Assembly: GCA_964538565.1 (NCBI GenBank)
Contig: CAZIGW010000318.1
Span: forward strand, 1 to 14,269
Origin: CAYVBN01 sp964538565
Lineage (GTDB): Bacteria; Pseudomonadota; Alphaproteobacteria; Rhizobiales; Xanthobacteraceae
Reading direction: 5' to 3'
Length of the DNA: 14,269 bases
Part shown: positions 6,525 through 14,269 of the stretch, piece by piece
How positions within the stretch are numbered: the stretch's first letter is position 1
Layout: the number at the start of each line of letters is the position of its first letter
Notes under the pieces: model-generated
What the model saw: only the letters and a program-made list of their open reading frames with translations
Told to the model about the DNA's origin: nothing
Databases searched by the model: none
Program-made: the position numbers and the translations under genes

Positions 6525-7277
6525 TCACGTGCCGAGGGTTGCGCGCACCCGGGCCAGCATCGCCTCGACGTCCGCCCTGGCGGCGGCAAGCCTGGCGGGA
6601 TCGCGCGCCCGCACCACCACGTTGGTATTCGGCCGCCCGCGCGCCTCGTCGAAGAACGGGTAGCTGCCGATGCTCACGTCGGGGTGCGCGATCGCGATCT
6701 CGCCGAGCGGCGTGCCGATGTCCCCTTCGCGCGCGTCGGCCCGGATCGTTTCCGACAGCACCTTGGCGCCCGTCCTGAGCTTGGGCGCCACGGCATCGAG
6801 CATCGCCTGCATCACCGCCGGTATGCCGGCCATGACGATGACGTTGCCGATCCAGAACCCGGGCGCGGCCGACACCTTGTTGGGCACGAGTTCGGCCCCG
6901 CGCGGGATGCGCGTCATGCGCATGCGCGCTTCGTTGAGCTCGGCGCCGACGCGCTCGCGCAGCAGCACGACCGCGCGCGGGTCGAAATCGAGCGGCACAC
7001 CGAACGCCTTGGCGACGCAATCCGCCGTGATGTCGTCGTGGGTCGGGCCGATGCCCCCGGTGGTGAAGACGTAGGTGTAGCGGTGGCGAAGCGCGTCGAG
7101 CGCCGACACGATCTCGGCCTCCACGTCCCCGACCACCCGCACCTCCTTGAGATCGATGCCGATGCCGGTGAGAAACTCGGCCACGTAGCCGATGTTCTTG
7201 TCCTTGGTGCGCCCGGACAGGATCTCGTCGCCGATGACGAGCAGGCCGGCGGTGACGATCTCGATTGACGCGTTCAT
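6525..7277 (-). CDS. Molybdopterin-binding protein, CinA N-terminal/MoaB-like domain (short form)
   Basis: A 250-residue protein with the MoCF_biosynth (MoaB/MogA-like) fold found in the N-terminal half of CinA. Signatures: AGLLVIGDEILSGRTKDKN (10-28), FTTGGIGPTHDDITAD (71-86, the TTGGxGPTxDD substrate loop), VMAGIPAVMQAML (148-160) and IGSYPFF near the C-terminus. The C-terminal PncC-type deamidase domain of full-length CinA is absent, as in the common proteobacterial short form. Its substrate is not established; it may be a nucleotide-like or pterin compound. I chose the ATG at 7277 because GGAGGGAG stands just upstream. It is the first gene of a likely two-gene operon with gpt (17-base gap). 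Annotators often call it competence/damage-inducible protein A, but no competence role is shown here. Confidence 0.92.
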   Translation of the reverse strand: MNASIEIVTAGLLVIGDEILSGRTKDKNIGYVAEFLTGIGIDLKEVRVVGDVEAEIVSALDALRHRYTYVFTTGGIGPTHDDITADCVAKAFGVPLDFDPRAVVLLRERVGAELNEARMRMTRIPRGAELVPNKVSAAPGFWIGNVIVMAGIPAVMQAMLDAVAPKLRTGAKVLSETIRADAREGDIGTPLGEIAIAHPDVSIGSYPFFDEARGRPNTNVVVRARDPARLAAARADVEAMLARVRATLGT

Positions 7278-7630
7278 GACAGTCTCCCTCCGGCGGATGC
7301 GCTATGCCCCAGCGTCACGCCGCCTATCCGATACCGCGCATCCCGGGCCAACGAAAGGTCCCGACCGGGGATTGCGGCGACGCCGCCCGATGTCCCGGCT
7401 CAGCCGCCTGCGGGACGGCGCGGAGGCGGCCGCCCACGGCCGGATGGCTCCGTCGGCCCGCTCCGGTCGCGGGCGATTCAGGTTTGATTAACATCATCCG
7501 CGAAAATCGAACCGAATTATCGCGACCCGGGGCACGGCAAAGCCCTTGGCAAGCATTGCGCCGTAGGTTCGGCACGGGCCGAAATATCCGATCGTACATC
7601 AACTTGAGTAGCCATTCGGGAGATCAGGAC
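7278..7630. other. 353-bp divergent intergenic region
   Basis: This spacer separates the minus-strand molybdopterin-binding gene from the plus-strand GGDEF-EAL gene and should hold both promoters. The A/T-richest part is around 7480-7520 and contains a single TTAAC (CtrA half-site-like) at about 7491. I could not assign -35/-10 hexamers. An ORF that opens at 7304 in frame with the downstream gene lacks a ribosome site and any protein-like character, so I treat it as non-coding. Confidence 0.5.
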
Positions 7631-9883
7631 GTGACGACGGCGCCTCCGGCAGGAGTCACGGAGAAATCCCGCTCGACCCTGTGGGACCGCGCGCGCCTGA
7701 ACGTCGTCGCGCTCGTCGGCGTGATCTTCCTCCTGGCGATCGGGGCCGTCGTCGTCGCCGTGCTCACCTCGACGCGCGGAGCCGACCACGTCGTGCTGGA
7801 GCACGAACGGCAGCTCATCACCCGCGCCATTCGCAATGAAGGCGAGCGCGCCGTGCGCGACGTGGCAAGCGTGGCAGCCACCGAAACCGCGCGCCGCAAG
7901 ATCGCGCTCGAGCACGACCAGTCCTGGATGTCCTATCGGCTGAGCACCTGGCTGCGCAGCTTCTCCGACTACGAATTCATCTTCGTGGTGGATTCCGCCG
8001 AGCGCCTCGTCTACGCGGCGCCGGCGCCGGACGGCGAGACCAGCCGGTTTCGGGCGCTCCCGCCCGACGCCCTGCCGGTGATCGAGCGTCTGCGCGGGCT
8101 CACCGCCACCGGCGCGCAGGCGGACACGCCGCGCAAGCGCGAAATGCGCATCCAGACCTTCCTCGGCCGTCCCGCTGTCGTCGCCGCGGTTCTCGCCGGC
8201 CCGCCCCTGCCGCTCGTCCCCACGCCCGAGGAACGCAGCGGCCCGATCGTTCTCGCCGTGAAGATGATCGACGCCAAGATGCTGGCGGACATCGCCACGC
8301 GTCTCGACCTTCACAATCTTCATGCCATCACCGATGACCAGATGGTCGTCGGCGAGGAGTCCGTGCTGCGCCTGACCGACGACCACGGCCGCACCATCGC
8401 GCGCCTCACCTGGACGCCGAAGCGGCCGGGCAGCGAGGTGGTGAAGAGCGTGGCGCCGTTCGTTGCCATCGCGCTCGCCGGATTCGCGCTGCTCGCCTCG
8501 TTCGTGCTGCGCTACATGCGCCGTACCGCCGCCACGATCGCGGCCGGCGAATCGCGGTTGCGCCATCTGGCGCTGCACGATCCGCTCTGCGGACTGCCCA
8601 ACCGCATGTATTTCGGCGAACGCCTCGAAGCGATGATCGACGAGGTCAAGCGCGGCGGCCCGACCGCCGCGGTGTTCTACATCGACCTCGACCATTTCAA
8701 GGACGTCAACGACACGCTCGGCCATCCGATCGGCGACGAGCTCATTCGCAGCGTCACGGTGCGGCTCAGCCGTACGCTGCGCGGCGACGACCTCGTGGCG
8801 CGCCTCGGCGGCGACGAATTCGCCGTGCTCACCCCGAGCGCCCCGGACATCCCGACGGTGCAGGCGATCGCCGGACGCATCATCGCCGCGCTGTGCATGC
8901 CCTATGCGATCAACGGCCATACGATCGTGATCGGCGCCAGCATCGGCATCGCGCTCATCGACCAGCGGGCGGGCGGCGCCGCCGACATCATGCGCTATGC
9001 CGACATGGCGCTCTATCGCGCCAAGAACGAAGGCCGCAATCGCGCCTGCATCTACGACAGCGCGATGGACGCCGATCTGGTGCAGCGCAAGCGGCTCGAG
9101 AACGACCTGCGCACGGCGATCGAGAACGAGAGTCTGCACCTCGTCTATCAGCCGGTGGTCAACGCCAGCGGCGAGACGCTCATCGGCGTCGAGGCGCTGG
9201 CGCGGTGGAATCACCCCGAGCGCGGCGAGATCGGCCCGACCGAGTTCATCCCGATCGCCGAGCACAGCGGGCTCATCATCGAGCTCGGCGAATGGGTGCT
9301 GCGTCGCGCCTGCCTGGACGGAAAGGCGTGGCCCAGCCTGACGGTAGCGGTCAACGTGTCGCCGCTGCAGTTTCGCCGCACGGATTTCGTCGACGTGGTC
9401 GAGCGCATCCTCGCCGAGACCGAGTTCGAACCGACCCGGCTGGAGCTGGAGCTCACCGAAAGCACCCTGCTCGGCAACGTCGACACGGCGGAAACCGCGA
9501 TGCTGCGGCTCAAGGCGCTGGGCGTGCGGCTCGCGCTCGACGATTTCGGCACCGGGTATTCGAGCCTGCTCTATCTGCGGCGCTTTCCGTTCGACAAGCT
9601 CAAGATCGACCACAGCTTCGTGCGCAGCATCGAAAAGGCGGCCGACGCGGCGGCAATCGTCCACGCCGTCGTCAGCCTCGGCCGCGGTCTCGGCATGAAA
9701 GTGACGGCGGAAGGCGTCGAGACGGCCGAACAGCAGCTTTTCCTGCGCGCCGCCGGCGTCCACTCGATGCAGGGCTATCGTTTCGGCAAGCCCATGCCGG
9801 AGACGGAGATCGGCTTCCGCCTGTCGAAGCCATGGACGCAGCGCGGAAACGACCGCGACACGCTTGCGGCGTTGGCCGGCTGA
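7631..9883 (+). CDS. Membrane CHASE4-like-GGDEF-EAL cyclic-di-GMP enzyme
   Basis: A 750-residue inner-membrane protein: TM1 (~22-46), a periplasmic sensor resembling CHASE4 (~50-270, with DYEFIFVVDSAERLVYA), TM2 (~275-294), GGDEF (~310-475) and EAL (~485-730). The cyclase signature is intact (GGDEF 393-397). It is preceded by an RxxD inhibitory site (RGDD, 384-387) at the canonical five-residue distance, so product feedback is likely. The phosphodiesterase side keeps E521-A-L, NVSPLQF, LELTES, the DDFGTGYSSL loop (637-638), KIDHSFV and AEGVET. Both activities are therefore possible. I chose the GTG at 7631, because GGGAGATCAGG lies upstream and no ATG occurs until about residue 100; the in-frame start at 7304 would add 109 unconvincing residues. 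Unlike the GGDEF-EAL gene at 162-3017 it has no PAS or HAMP. It is followed by a strong hairpin and a convergent gene. Confidence 0.93.
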   Translation: MTTAPPAGVTEKSRSTLWDRARLNVVALVGVIFLLAIGAVVVAVLTSTRGADHVVLEHERQLITRAIRNEGERAVRDVASVAATETARRKIALEHDQSWMSYRLSTWLRSFSDYEFIFVVDSAERLVYAAPAPDGETSRFRALPPDALPVIERLRGLTATGAQADTPRKREMRIQTFLGRPAVVAAVLAGPPLPLVPTPEERSGPIVLAVKMIDAKMLADIATRLDLHNLHAITDDQMVVGEESVLRLTDDHGRTIARLTWTPKRPGSEVVKSVAPFVAIALAGFALLASFVLRYMRRTAATIAAGESRLRHLALHDPLCGLPNRMYFGERLEAMIDEVKRGGPTAAVFYIDLDHFKDVNDTLGHPIGDELIRSVTVRLSRTLRGDDLVARLGGDEFAVLTPSAPDIPTVQAIAGRIIAALCMPYAINGHTIVIGASIGIALIDQRAGGAADIMRYADMALYRAKNEGRNRACIYDSAMDADLVQRKRLENDLRTAIENESLHLVYQPVVNASGETLIGVEALARWNHPERGEIGPTEFIPIAEHSGLIIELGEWVLRRACLDGKAWPSLTVAVNVSPLQFRRTDFVDVVERILAETEFEPTRLELELTESTLLGNVDTAETAMLRLKALGVRLALDDFGTGYSSLLYLRRFPFDKLKIDHSFVRSIEKAADAAAIVHAVVSLGRGLGMKVTAEGVETAEQQLFLRAAGVHSMQGYRFGKPMPETEIGFRLSKPWTQRGNDRDTLAALAG

Positions 9884-9971
9884 GCCATCTTCCGGCGAAG
9901 GAATTGCCGGTTCGCCGTGCGACCGGCCGGCAGCGACTTCAAGGCAATCTCTTCGGAAGAGTCAGGACGCT

Positions 9972-10001
9972 CGCGCCGGCGGGACGGATCCCGCCGGCGC
10001 G
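9972..10001. terminator. Strong bidirectional hairpin between convergent genes
   Basis: A perfect 13-bp stem (arm CGCGCCGGCGGGA) with a four-base loop CGGA lies between the end of the plus-strand GGDEF-EAL gene and the end of the minus-strand doxX-like gene. Its position and symmetry suit a shared terminator. Neither side has a T-run, so it is a factor-dependent or structural stop rather than a textbook intrinsic terminator. Confidence 0.6.
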
Positions 10002-10019
10002 TTGCCACGCGCGTGACCT

Positions 10020-10505
10020 TCAGGCGACCAGCGGCTTCAGGCCGGGATGCTGCTCGAAGAACGGCATCTTCTCCAGCAGGCCGTCGAGCCCGAACACGTG
10101 CCCGGCCCGCCTGAGCATGAGATAGCTCAGCACACCCGCGTAGACGAGATGGAAGTCGAGCAGGTAATTGAGCTTCGTCTCGATGTAGGGGAAATCCATG
10201 TGGGCCATCCAGTAGACGACCATCAGCAGAATGCCGAAGCCCGCGCCGAGGCGCGTCATGAGGCCGAAGATCAGCGAAAGCCCGATCAACAGATGTCCGT
10301 ACTCCACAAGGAAGGTCGTGTAGGGCGCAACGGAAGGTGCCGCGAACACCGCGAGGACGTCGTGGAAGGTCTTGGTGTTGCCGAGAAAGCCGACCACGCT
10401 CCATTTCGGGTCTGCGAGCTGGTGAATGGCGGCGTACAGGAACGTCCATCCCATCGCCAGACGGAAATAGACAATCAGGGCGCGTTCGAATTTCGATCCG
10501 GTCAT
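10020..10505 (-). CDS. DoxX-family membrane protein
   Basis: A 161-residue integral membrane protein with about four hydrophobic segments (~8-27, 62-83, 86-103, 114-132). The pattern FRLAMGWTFLYAAIHQL, EYGHLLIGLSLIFGLMTRLGA and MVVYWMAHMDFP fits the DoxX/DoxD-like family. Members include a subunit of thiosulfate:quinone oxidoreductase and partners of redox-stress proteins. The function here is not known. I chose the ATG at 10505, because GGAGGA stands upstream and it puts the first membrane helix at the N-terminus; the frame is open to 10655 but that part is not protein-like. It is divergent from a short-chain dehydrogenase across 137 bases, and a FixK-like palindrome lies 82 bases upstream. 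Confidence 0.85.
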   Translation of the reverse strand: MTGSKFERALIVYFRLAMGWTFLYAAIHQLADPKWSVVGFLGNTKTFHDVLAVFAAPSVAPYTTFLVEYGHLLIGLSLIFGLMTRLGAGFGILLMVVYWMAHMDFPYIETKLNYLLDFHLVYAGVLSYLMLRRAGHVFGLDGLLEKMPFFEQHPGLKPLVA

Positions 10506-10527
10506 GGGGGGCGTCCTCCGATTCGGT

Positions 10528-10549
10528 GTCAATCCAATCCGGTCAATCC
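10528..10549. repeat. Direct repeat GTCAATCC, two copies 14 bases apart
   Basis: GTCAATCC occurs at 10528-10535 and 10542-10549, and a related GTCAATGG at 10596-10603. The copies stand just upstream of the doxX-like start codon in the divergent spacer. They could be half-sites for a transcription factor, but no regulator is identified. Confidence 0.4.
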
Positions 10550-10586
10550 GACGGGGCGAGCAGACAACCTTCGCTTGGAATCGGCA

Positions 10587-10600
10587 TTGAGTTAGGTCAA
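10587..10600. promoter_or_regulatory. FixK/FNR-like palindrome (TTGA-N6-TCAA)
   Basis: TTGA, GTTAGG, TCAA fits the core FNR/FixK consensus, although the fifth positions (G and G) differ from the best TTGAT/ATCAA sites. Its centre is about 88 bases from the doxX-like start, which allows an activator position near -41 with a leader of about 45 bases. For the divergent dehydrogenase it is too close to the start codon for class II activation. Confidence 0.35.
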
Positions 10601-10642
10601 TGGTGCGCGGCGGGCTTCGGGCCGCATGGCAGGAGGGTGCGT

Positions 10643-11401
10643 ATGAGCGAACCACAGAAGATCGCGATCGTGACGGGAGCGGGCACCGGCGTGGGCCGGG
10701 CCGTGGCGCTGGCTTTGATGAAGGCCGGCTACGCCGTCGTGCTCGCCGGACGCCGCAAGGAGATGCTCGAGGAAGTCGCCCGGGAGGGCGCCGCCGCCGG
10801 CGGCCGGAGCCTGTGCGTGCCGACCGACGTGACCGACCCGGATTCGATCCGCGCCCTCTTCGCCGAGACCAAGAAGACGTTCGGCCGCCTCGACCTCCTG
10901 TTCAACAATGCCGGCATCGGAGCGCCGGCGGTGCCGCTCGAGGAATTGAGTCTGGAGACGTGGAAGGCGGTGGTCGACACCAACCTGACGGGGCCGTTCA
11001 TCTGCACGCAGGAGGCCTTCAAGATCATGAAGGACCAGACCCCGCGTGGCGGGCGCATCATCAACAACGGCTCGATCTCGGCGCACGCGCCGCGCCCGCG
11101 CAGCGTGTCCTACACGGCGACCAAGCACGCGATCACCGGGCTTACCAAATCGACGGCGCTCGACGGCCGCGCCTACGACATCGCCTGCGGGCAGATCGAC
11201 ATCGGCAATGCGGCGACACCGCTCACCGAACGCATGGTCGCAGGCGTGCTGCAGCCGGACGGCCGCATCATGCCGGAGCCGCGCATGGATCCCGACCACG
11301 TCGGCCAGGCGGTCGTCTACATGGCGAGCCTGCCGATCGAGGCGAACGTGCTGTTCATGACCGTGATGGCCACCAAGATGCCGTTCGTCGGCCGCGGGTG
11401 A
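10643..11401 (+). CDS. Short-chain dehydrogenase/reductase (SDR family)
   Basis: A 252-residue classical SDR oxidoreductase, NAD(P)-dependent and cytoplasmic. Seen: cofactor loop TGAGTGVG (11-18), LAGRRKE after the second strand (an Arg-rich end that suggests NADP rather than NAD), NNAG (88-91), and catalytic S144, Y157 and K161 (YTATK) with the usual 13-residue Ser-Tyr spacing. After the sixth strand it reads CGQIDIGNAATPLTERM, where classical members have a PG motif; some SDR subfamilies share this. The substrate is unknown. I chose the ATG at 10643, because AGGAGGG stands 6 bases upstream. The frame extends upstream to 10337 but overlaps the divergent doxX-like gene. It may be co-controlled with doxX from the 137-bp divergent region. 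Confidence 0.94.
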   Translation: MSEPQKIAIVTGAGTGVGRAVALALMKAGYAVVLAGRRKEMLEEVAREGAAAGGRSLCVPTDVTDPDSIRALFAETKKTFGRLDLLFNNAGIGAPAVPLEELSLETWKAVVDTNLTGPFICTQEAFKIMKDQTPRGGRIINNGSISAHAPRPRSVSYTATKHAITGLTKSTALDGRAYDIACGQIDIGNAATPLTERMVAGVLQPDGRIMPEPRMDPDHVGQAVVYMASLPIEANVLFMTVMATKMPFVGRG

Positions 11402-11564
11402 CGCCGAGCGCGGGCGTGGATGGGACCGGCATGGCGCGTTGGCCACAGGCGCAATGCGCCGTTCCATCACATCTACGCAGATTGCAAAACTCATCTGCAC
11501 GCGCCGCGCCGCGTCCGGGGAACGCGATCAGTGATCCCCCCGCATGCGAACATCTCGCCTTCGA

Positions 11565-11936
11565 TCAATCCACCTTCGTCACGCTCACGCGCGTTCCGGA
11601 GCGGATCCTGGCGAGCGCCTTCACGTCGCCGCACGCCCGGGCGAAAACATTGCAGGGACTGGCGAGCCGGATTTCCTCGGCTTCGCTGATGGGCGTGCGG
11701 CCGAAGCCGATGGCGATTGCCGGCCCTTCCGGCCAGTAGGCAATCTCGCCCGGCGTGACCACGGCGCGCGCGTCCTTTTCCCGCGCGGCCTTCACCGGGA
11801 TCTCGAAATACACCTCCTCGCCCCAGGTGAGCGCTCGCGCACTGAGCGGCAGGGCGGCCGCAACCGCACGGGCGGTCGGCGTCTCCATGAGCTCGGCGTC
11901 GAGCGTCAAGGCGCCGAAATCGAAGCGAATGCGCAT
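11565..11936 (-). CDS. Cyclophilin-like fold protein (TM1367-type)
   Basis: A 123-residue protein resembling the small bacterial cyclophilin-like family. Seen: a strand-rich start (MRIRFDFGALTLDAEL), ETPTARAVAAALPLSARALTWGEEVYFEIP, then VTPGEIAYWPEGPAIAIGFGRTP and a C-terminal RIRSGTRVSVTKV. Family members have the cyclophilin barrel but generally lack the prolyl-isomerase active site, and I see no isomerase motif here. Its function is unknown. I chose the ATG at 11936, because GGAG stands about 7 bases upstream; the in-frame alternative at 11954 adds six residues and has a poorer site. It is on the same strand as usg, 106 bases downstream, so the two may be one transcript. It is convergent with the SDR gene. 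Confidence 0.8.
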   Translation of the reverse strand: MRIRFDFGALTLDAELMETPTARAVAAALPLSARALTWGEEVYFEIPVKAAREKDARAVVTPGEIAYWPEGPAIAIGFGRTPISEAEEIRLASPCNVFARACGDVKALARIRSGTRVSVTKVD

Positions 11937-12042
11937 GGGGAGGCTCCGGATCACCCCGAACCTGCCATGGCGGGGAGGATCGCGCCAGTCGCCCGGCCGG
12001 GGCGAGGACGGACGCCGGCGCTCCCTCGGGCCCGCAGCGTCG

Positions 12043-12312
12043 TCAGTGCAGGCGAAATTCGCCGTCGATGGCGCGGAATTCAGCCGGACGGATCAGCCGC
12101 GAATGGGCCACGCGGACGGAATGGAGCGAGCCTTCGAGCTGCCGCCGCCAGAAATCGAGGAAGCGCTGCAGCGCCGGGAAGTTCGGATGGAGGTCGTAGG
12201 CCTGCCAAACGTAGGTTTGCAGCAGCCAGGGATGGTCGGGCCGCCGGTAGAGAATATGCGCCGTCGTCAGTCCGTAACCTTCGAGCTGGCGCCGGAAGTC
12301 TTCGCAAGCCAT
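12043..12312 (-). CDS. usg: Usg family protein
   Basis: An 89-residue cytoplasmic protein of the alphaproteobacterial Usg family, named for a gene next to trpF in Caulobacter; its biochemical role is unknown. The signature is strong: EDFRRQLEGYGLTTAHILYR, PDHPWLLQTYVWQAYDL, FLDFWRRQLEG, LHSVRVAHS and the conserved end IDGEFRLH. Length is normal for the family. Two ATGs overlap at 12315 and 12312. I chose 12312 because the GGAGG at 12318-12322 is 5 bases from it and only 2 from the other. A TTG start at 12336 is less likely. It lies divergent from groES and upstream of the cyclophilin-like gene. No trp gene is visible here. Confidence 0.9.
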   Translation of the reverse strand: MACEDFRRQLEGYGLTTAHILYRRPDHPWLLQTYVWQAYDLHPNFPALQRFLDFWRRQLEGSLHSVRVAHSRLIRPAEFRAIDGEFRLH

Positions 12313-12550
12313 CATGTCCTCCGTCCTGTCGGACAACGACTCTGACCTATCGAATCTGACGGCCCACGTGTCCGTATTGCAAGCGGTGAAAATGAATTAA
12401 TCCCTGTTTTTTCAGTGCCTTGGCAGCAAGTCAGCCAGACTGCTGACAGCGTTACCATTGACGCAGACGGGCCCGGCGACGCGCATCGCCGGACCCGCCT
12501 GACCCAATTAACCAACGTTTTCAAAGTCGTTTGGTGCCCCCTGCGGGGTC

Positions 12551-12577
12551 CTGGCACTCACCTCGGCCGAGTGCTAA
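12551..12577 (+). promoter_or_regulatory. CIRCE operator of groESL (HrcA site)
   Basis: CTGGCACTC, nine bases, GAGTGCTAA. The right arm matches the CIRCE consensus exactly; the left arm differs at two of nine positions (TTAGCACTC expected). CIRCE is bound by the repressor HrcA, which releases it on heat shock. It lies 132 bases before the groES start codon, so the leader is rather long. hrcA is not in this window. Confidence 0.9.
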
Positions 12578-12597
12578 TTTTTTTCGGTTCCCCTCTT

Positions 12598-12614
12598 GCG
12601 GGTCAAAAACCCGC
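12598..12614 (+). other. Small hairpin in the groES leader
   Basis: GCGGGT pairs with ACCCGC around a CAAAA loop, in the untranslated leader between CIRCE and groES. Two G-T pairs could extend the base. It is too far from the ribosome site (12698-12703) to mask it directly. It might stabilise the mRNA or have no role. Confidence 0.35.
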
Positions 12615-12709
12615 GGCCTATGTCGCGCGCGAGCGGCCCGGCAGTGACACCCGCCGGTCGCCGCGAATTCTGAAAAACTGCTATCGGACAGTACCTTAGG
12701 AGGACATCC

Positions 12710-13024
12710 ATGAAGTTCCGTCCGCTTCACGACCGCGTCGTGGTCAAACGGATCGAAGCCGAGGAGAAGACGGCCGGCGGCATCATCATTCCCGACACCG
12801 CCAAGGAGAAGCCTCAGCAGGGCGAAGTCATCGCAGTCGGTCCCGGCGGCCGCGACGAGACCGGCAAGCTCATCCCGCTCGACGTCAAGGAGGGCGACCG
12901 GGTGCTGTTCGGCAAATGGTCCGGCACCGAGGTGAAGATCGACGGTACCGAGTACCTCATCATGAAGGAGAGCGACATCATGGGGGTGCTGCTCGAAACC
13001 GAGGCCCGCAAGAAAGCCGCCTGA
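12710..13024 (+). CDS. groES: Co-chaperonin GroES (Cpn10)
   Basis: A 104-residue co-chaperonin that caps the GroEL folding chamber as a heptameric lid in the cytoplasm. The family pattern is unmistakable: MKFRPLHDRVVVKRIEAEE, the mobile loop KTAGGIIIPDTAKEKP (~20-35) that contacts GroEL, GEVIAVGPG, GDRVLFGKWSGTEVKIDG, and YLIMKESDIMGVL. Length is slightly longer than the E. coli protein (97 residues) because of the charged tail ending ARKKAA. AGGAGG at 12698-12703 is well placed before the ATG at 12710. It is the first gene of the groES-groEL operon, controlled by the CIRCE element upstream. Confidence 0.99.
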   Translation: MKFRPLHDRVVVKRIEAEEKTAGGIIIPDTAKEKPQQGEVIAVGPGGRDETGKLIPLDVKEGDRVLFGKWSGTEVKIDGTEYLIMKESDIMGVLLETEARKKAA

Positions 13025-13144
13025 TCCCCGTCAACGTCAATCCAGCGTCGTTCCGAATGCCTGAAGGAGTCTGGGCCCCGTGTGATCAAGGGACCTGCCT
13101 CGCCGGGTAAGGGGGAACGCGATCAATTCTTTCAGGAGCAACAG

Positions 13145-14269
<1,125 letters not shown>

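Larger units (their letters stand above)
12313..12709. other. 397-bp usg-groES intergenic region
   Basis: This divergent spacer holds the CIRCE operator and the groES leader on the plus strand, and presumably the usg promoter on the minus strand. A/T-rich pockets lie at 12385-12412 and 12505-12530. I could not assign -35/-10 hexamers with confidence. No ORF in it looks like a protein. Confidence 0.5.

Noticed and set aside
5411..6589. Minus-strand open frame of 392 codons across tRNA-Leu and gpt
   Set aside because: It runs through a tRNA and overlaps gpt out of frame. The translation is Arg/Ala-rich without motifs.
7491..7505. Third CtrA box upstream of the second GGDEF-EAL gene
   Set aside because: A TTAAC half-site is present but the second TTAA is absent at the required spacing.
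7545..7570. Sigma-54 promoter (GG-N10-GC) upstream of the second GGDEF-EAL gene
   Set aside because: The GG and GC elements are only 8 bases apart rather than 10, so the spacing does not fit.
7304..7630. N-terminal extension of the CHASE4-like GGDEF-EAL protein
   Set aside because: The 109 added residues are Arg/Pro/Gly-rich and precede the natural membrane anchor; the GTG at 7631 has a ribosome site.
7517..9763. Minus-strand open frame of 748 codons
   Set aside because: Antisense shadow of the second GGDEF-EAL gene with the same kind of low-complexity charged translation; no ribosome site or motifs.
11448..11460. GGCGC-AAT-GCGCC hairpin as SDR terminator
   Set aside because: Only a 5-bp stem without a T-run; too weak to claim.

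Overview
The window is GC-rich DNA, probably from an alphaproteobacterium of the Hyphomicrobiales (Rhizobiales) type. This rests on a Usg-family gene, a groES-groEL operon with a CIRCE operator, two perfect TTAA-N7-TTAA motifs (the CtrA box typical of alphaproteobacteria), and two FNR/FixK-type TTGA-N6-TCAA palindromes. The genus cannot be fixed by eye. The first ~100 bases are G/C-only low-complexity sequence and look like a contig edge.

Left part (1-4607): a large membrane dCache-HAMP-PAS-GGDEF-EAL protein for cyclic-di-GMP turnover lies on the minus strand, with a perfect CtrA-type box upstream. Next comes an orphan periplasmic substrate-binding protein of the SsuA/NMT1 type, also minus. 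The region between it and the plus-strand glcG-like gene carries a second perfect CtrA-type box.

Middle (4608-7277): a secreted GlcG/HbpS-like protein is followed by about 500 bp of decayed DNA. This holds the C-terminal part of a Fic toxin, including HPFREGNGR, run together with a small protein that I suspect is its partner. Then come a tRNA-Leu(UAA) on the minus strand and a minus-strand pair: a CinA N-terminal-type molybdopterin-binding protein followed by xanthine phosphoribosyltransferase (gpt). A perfect TTGAT-N4-ATCAA palindrome lies between gpt and the tRNA.

Right part (7278-14269): a second membrane c-di-GMP protein (CHASE4-like-GGDEF-EAL) is on the plus strand. It is separated by a strong hairpin from a convergent DoxX-family membrane protein. 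A short-chain dehydrogenase diverges from doxX across a region with a FixK-like palindrome and direct repeats. The minus-strand pair usg and cyclophilin-like gene follows, then groES and groEL on the plus strand. groEL runs off the window end.

Most genes belong to known families: two second-messenger enzymes, purine salvage, a redox/membrane pair and the chaperonin. No clearly new multi-gene system is visible. The most interesting signals are the paired CtrA-type boxes, the FixK-type palindromes in odd positions, and the collapsed Fic locus beside a tRNA.
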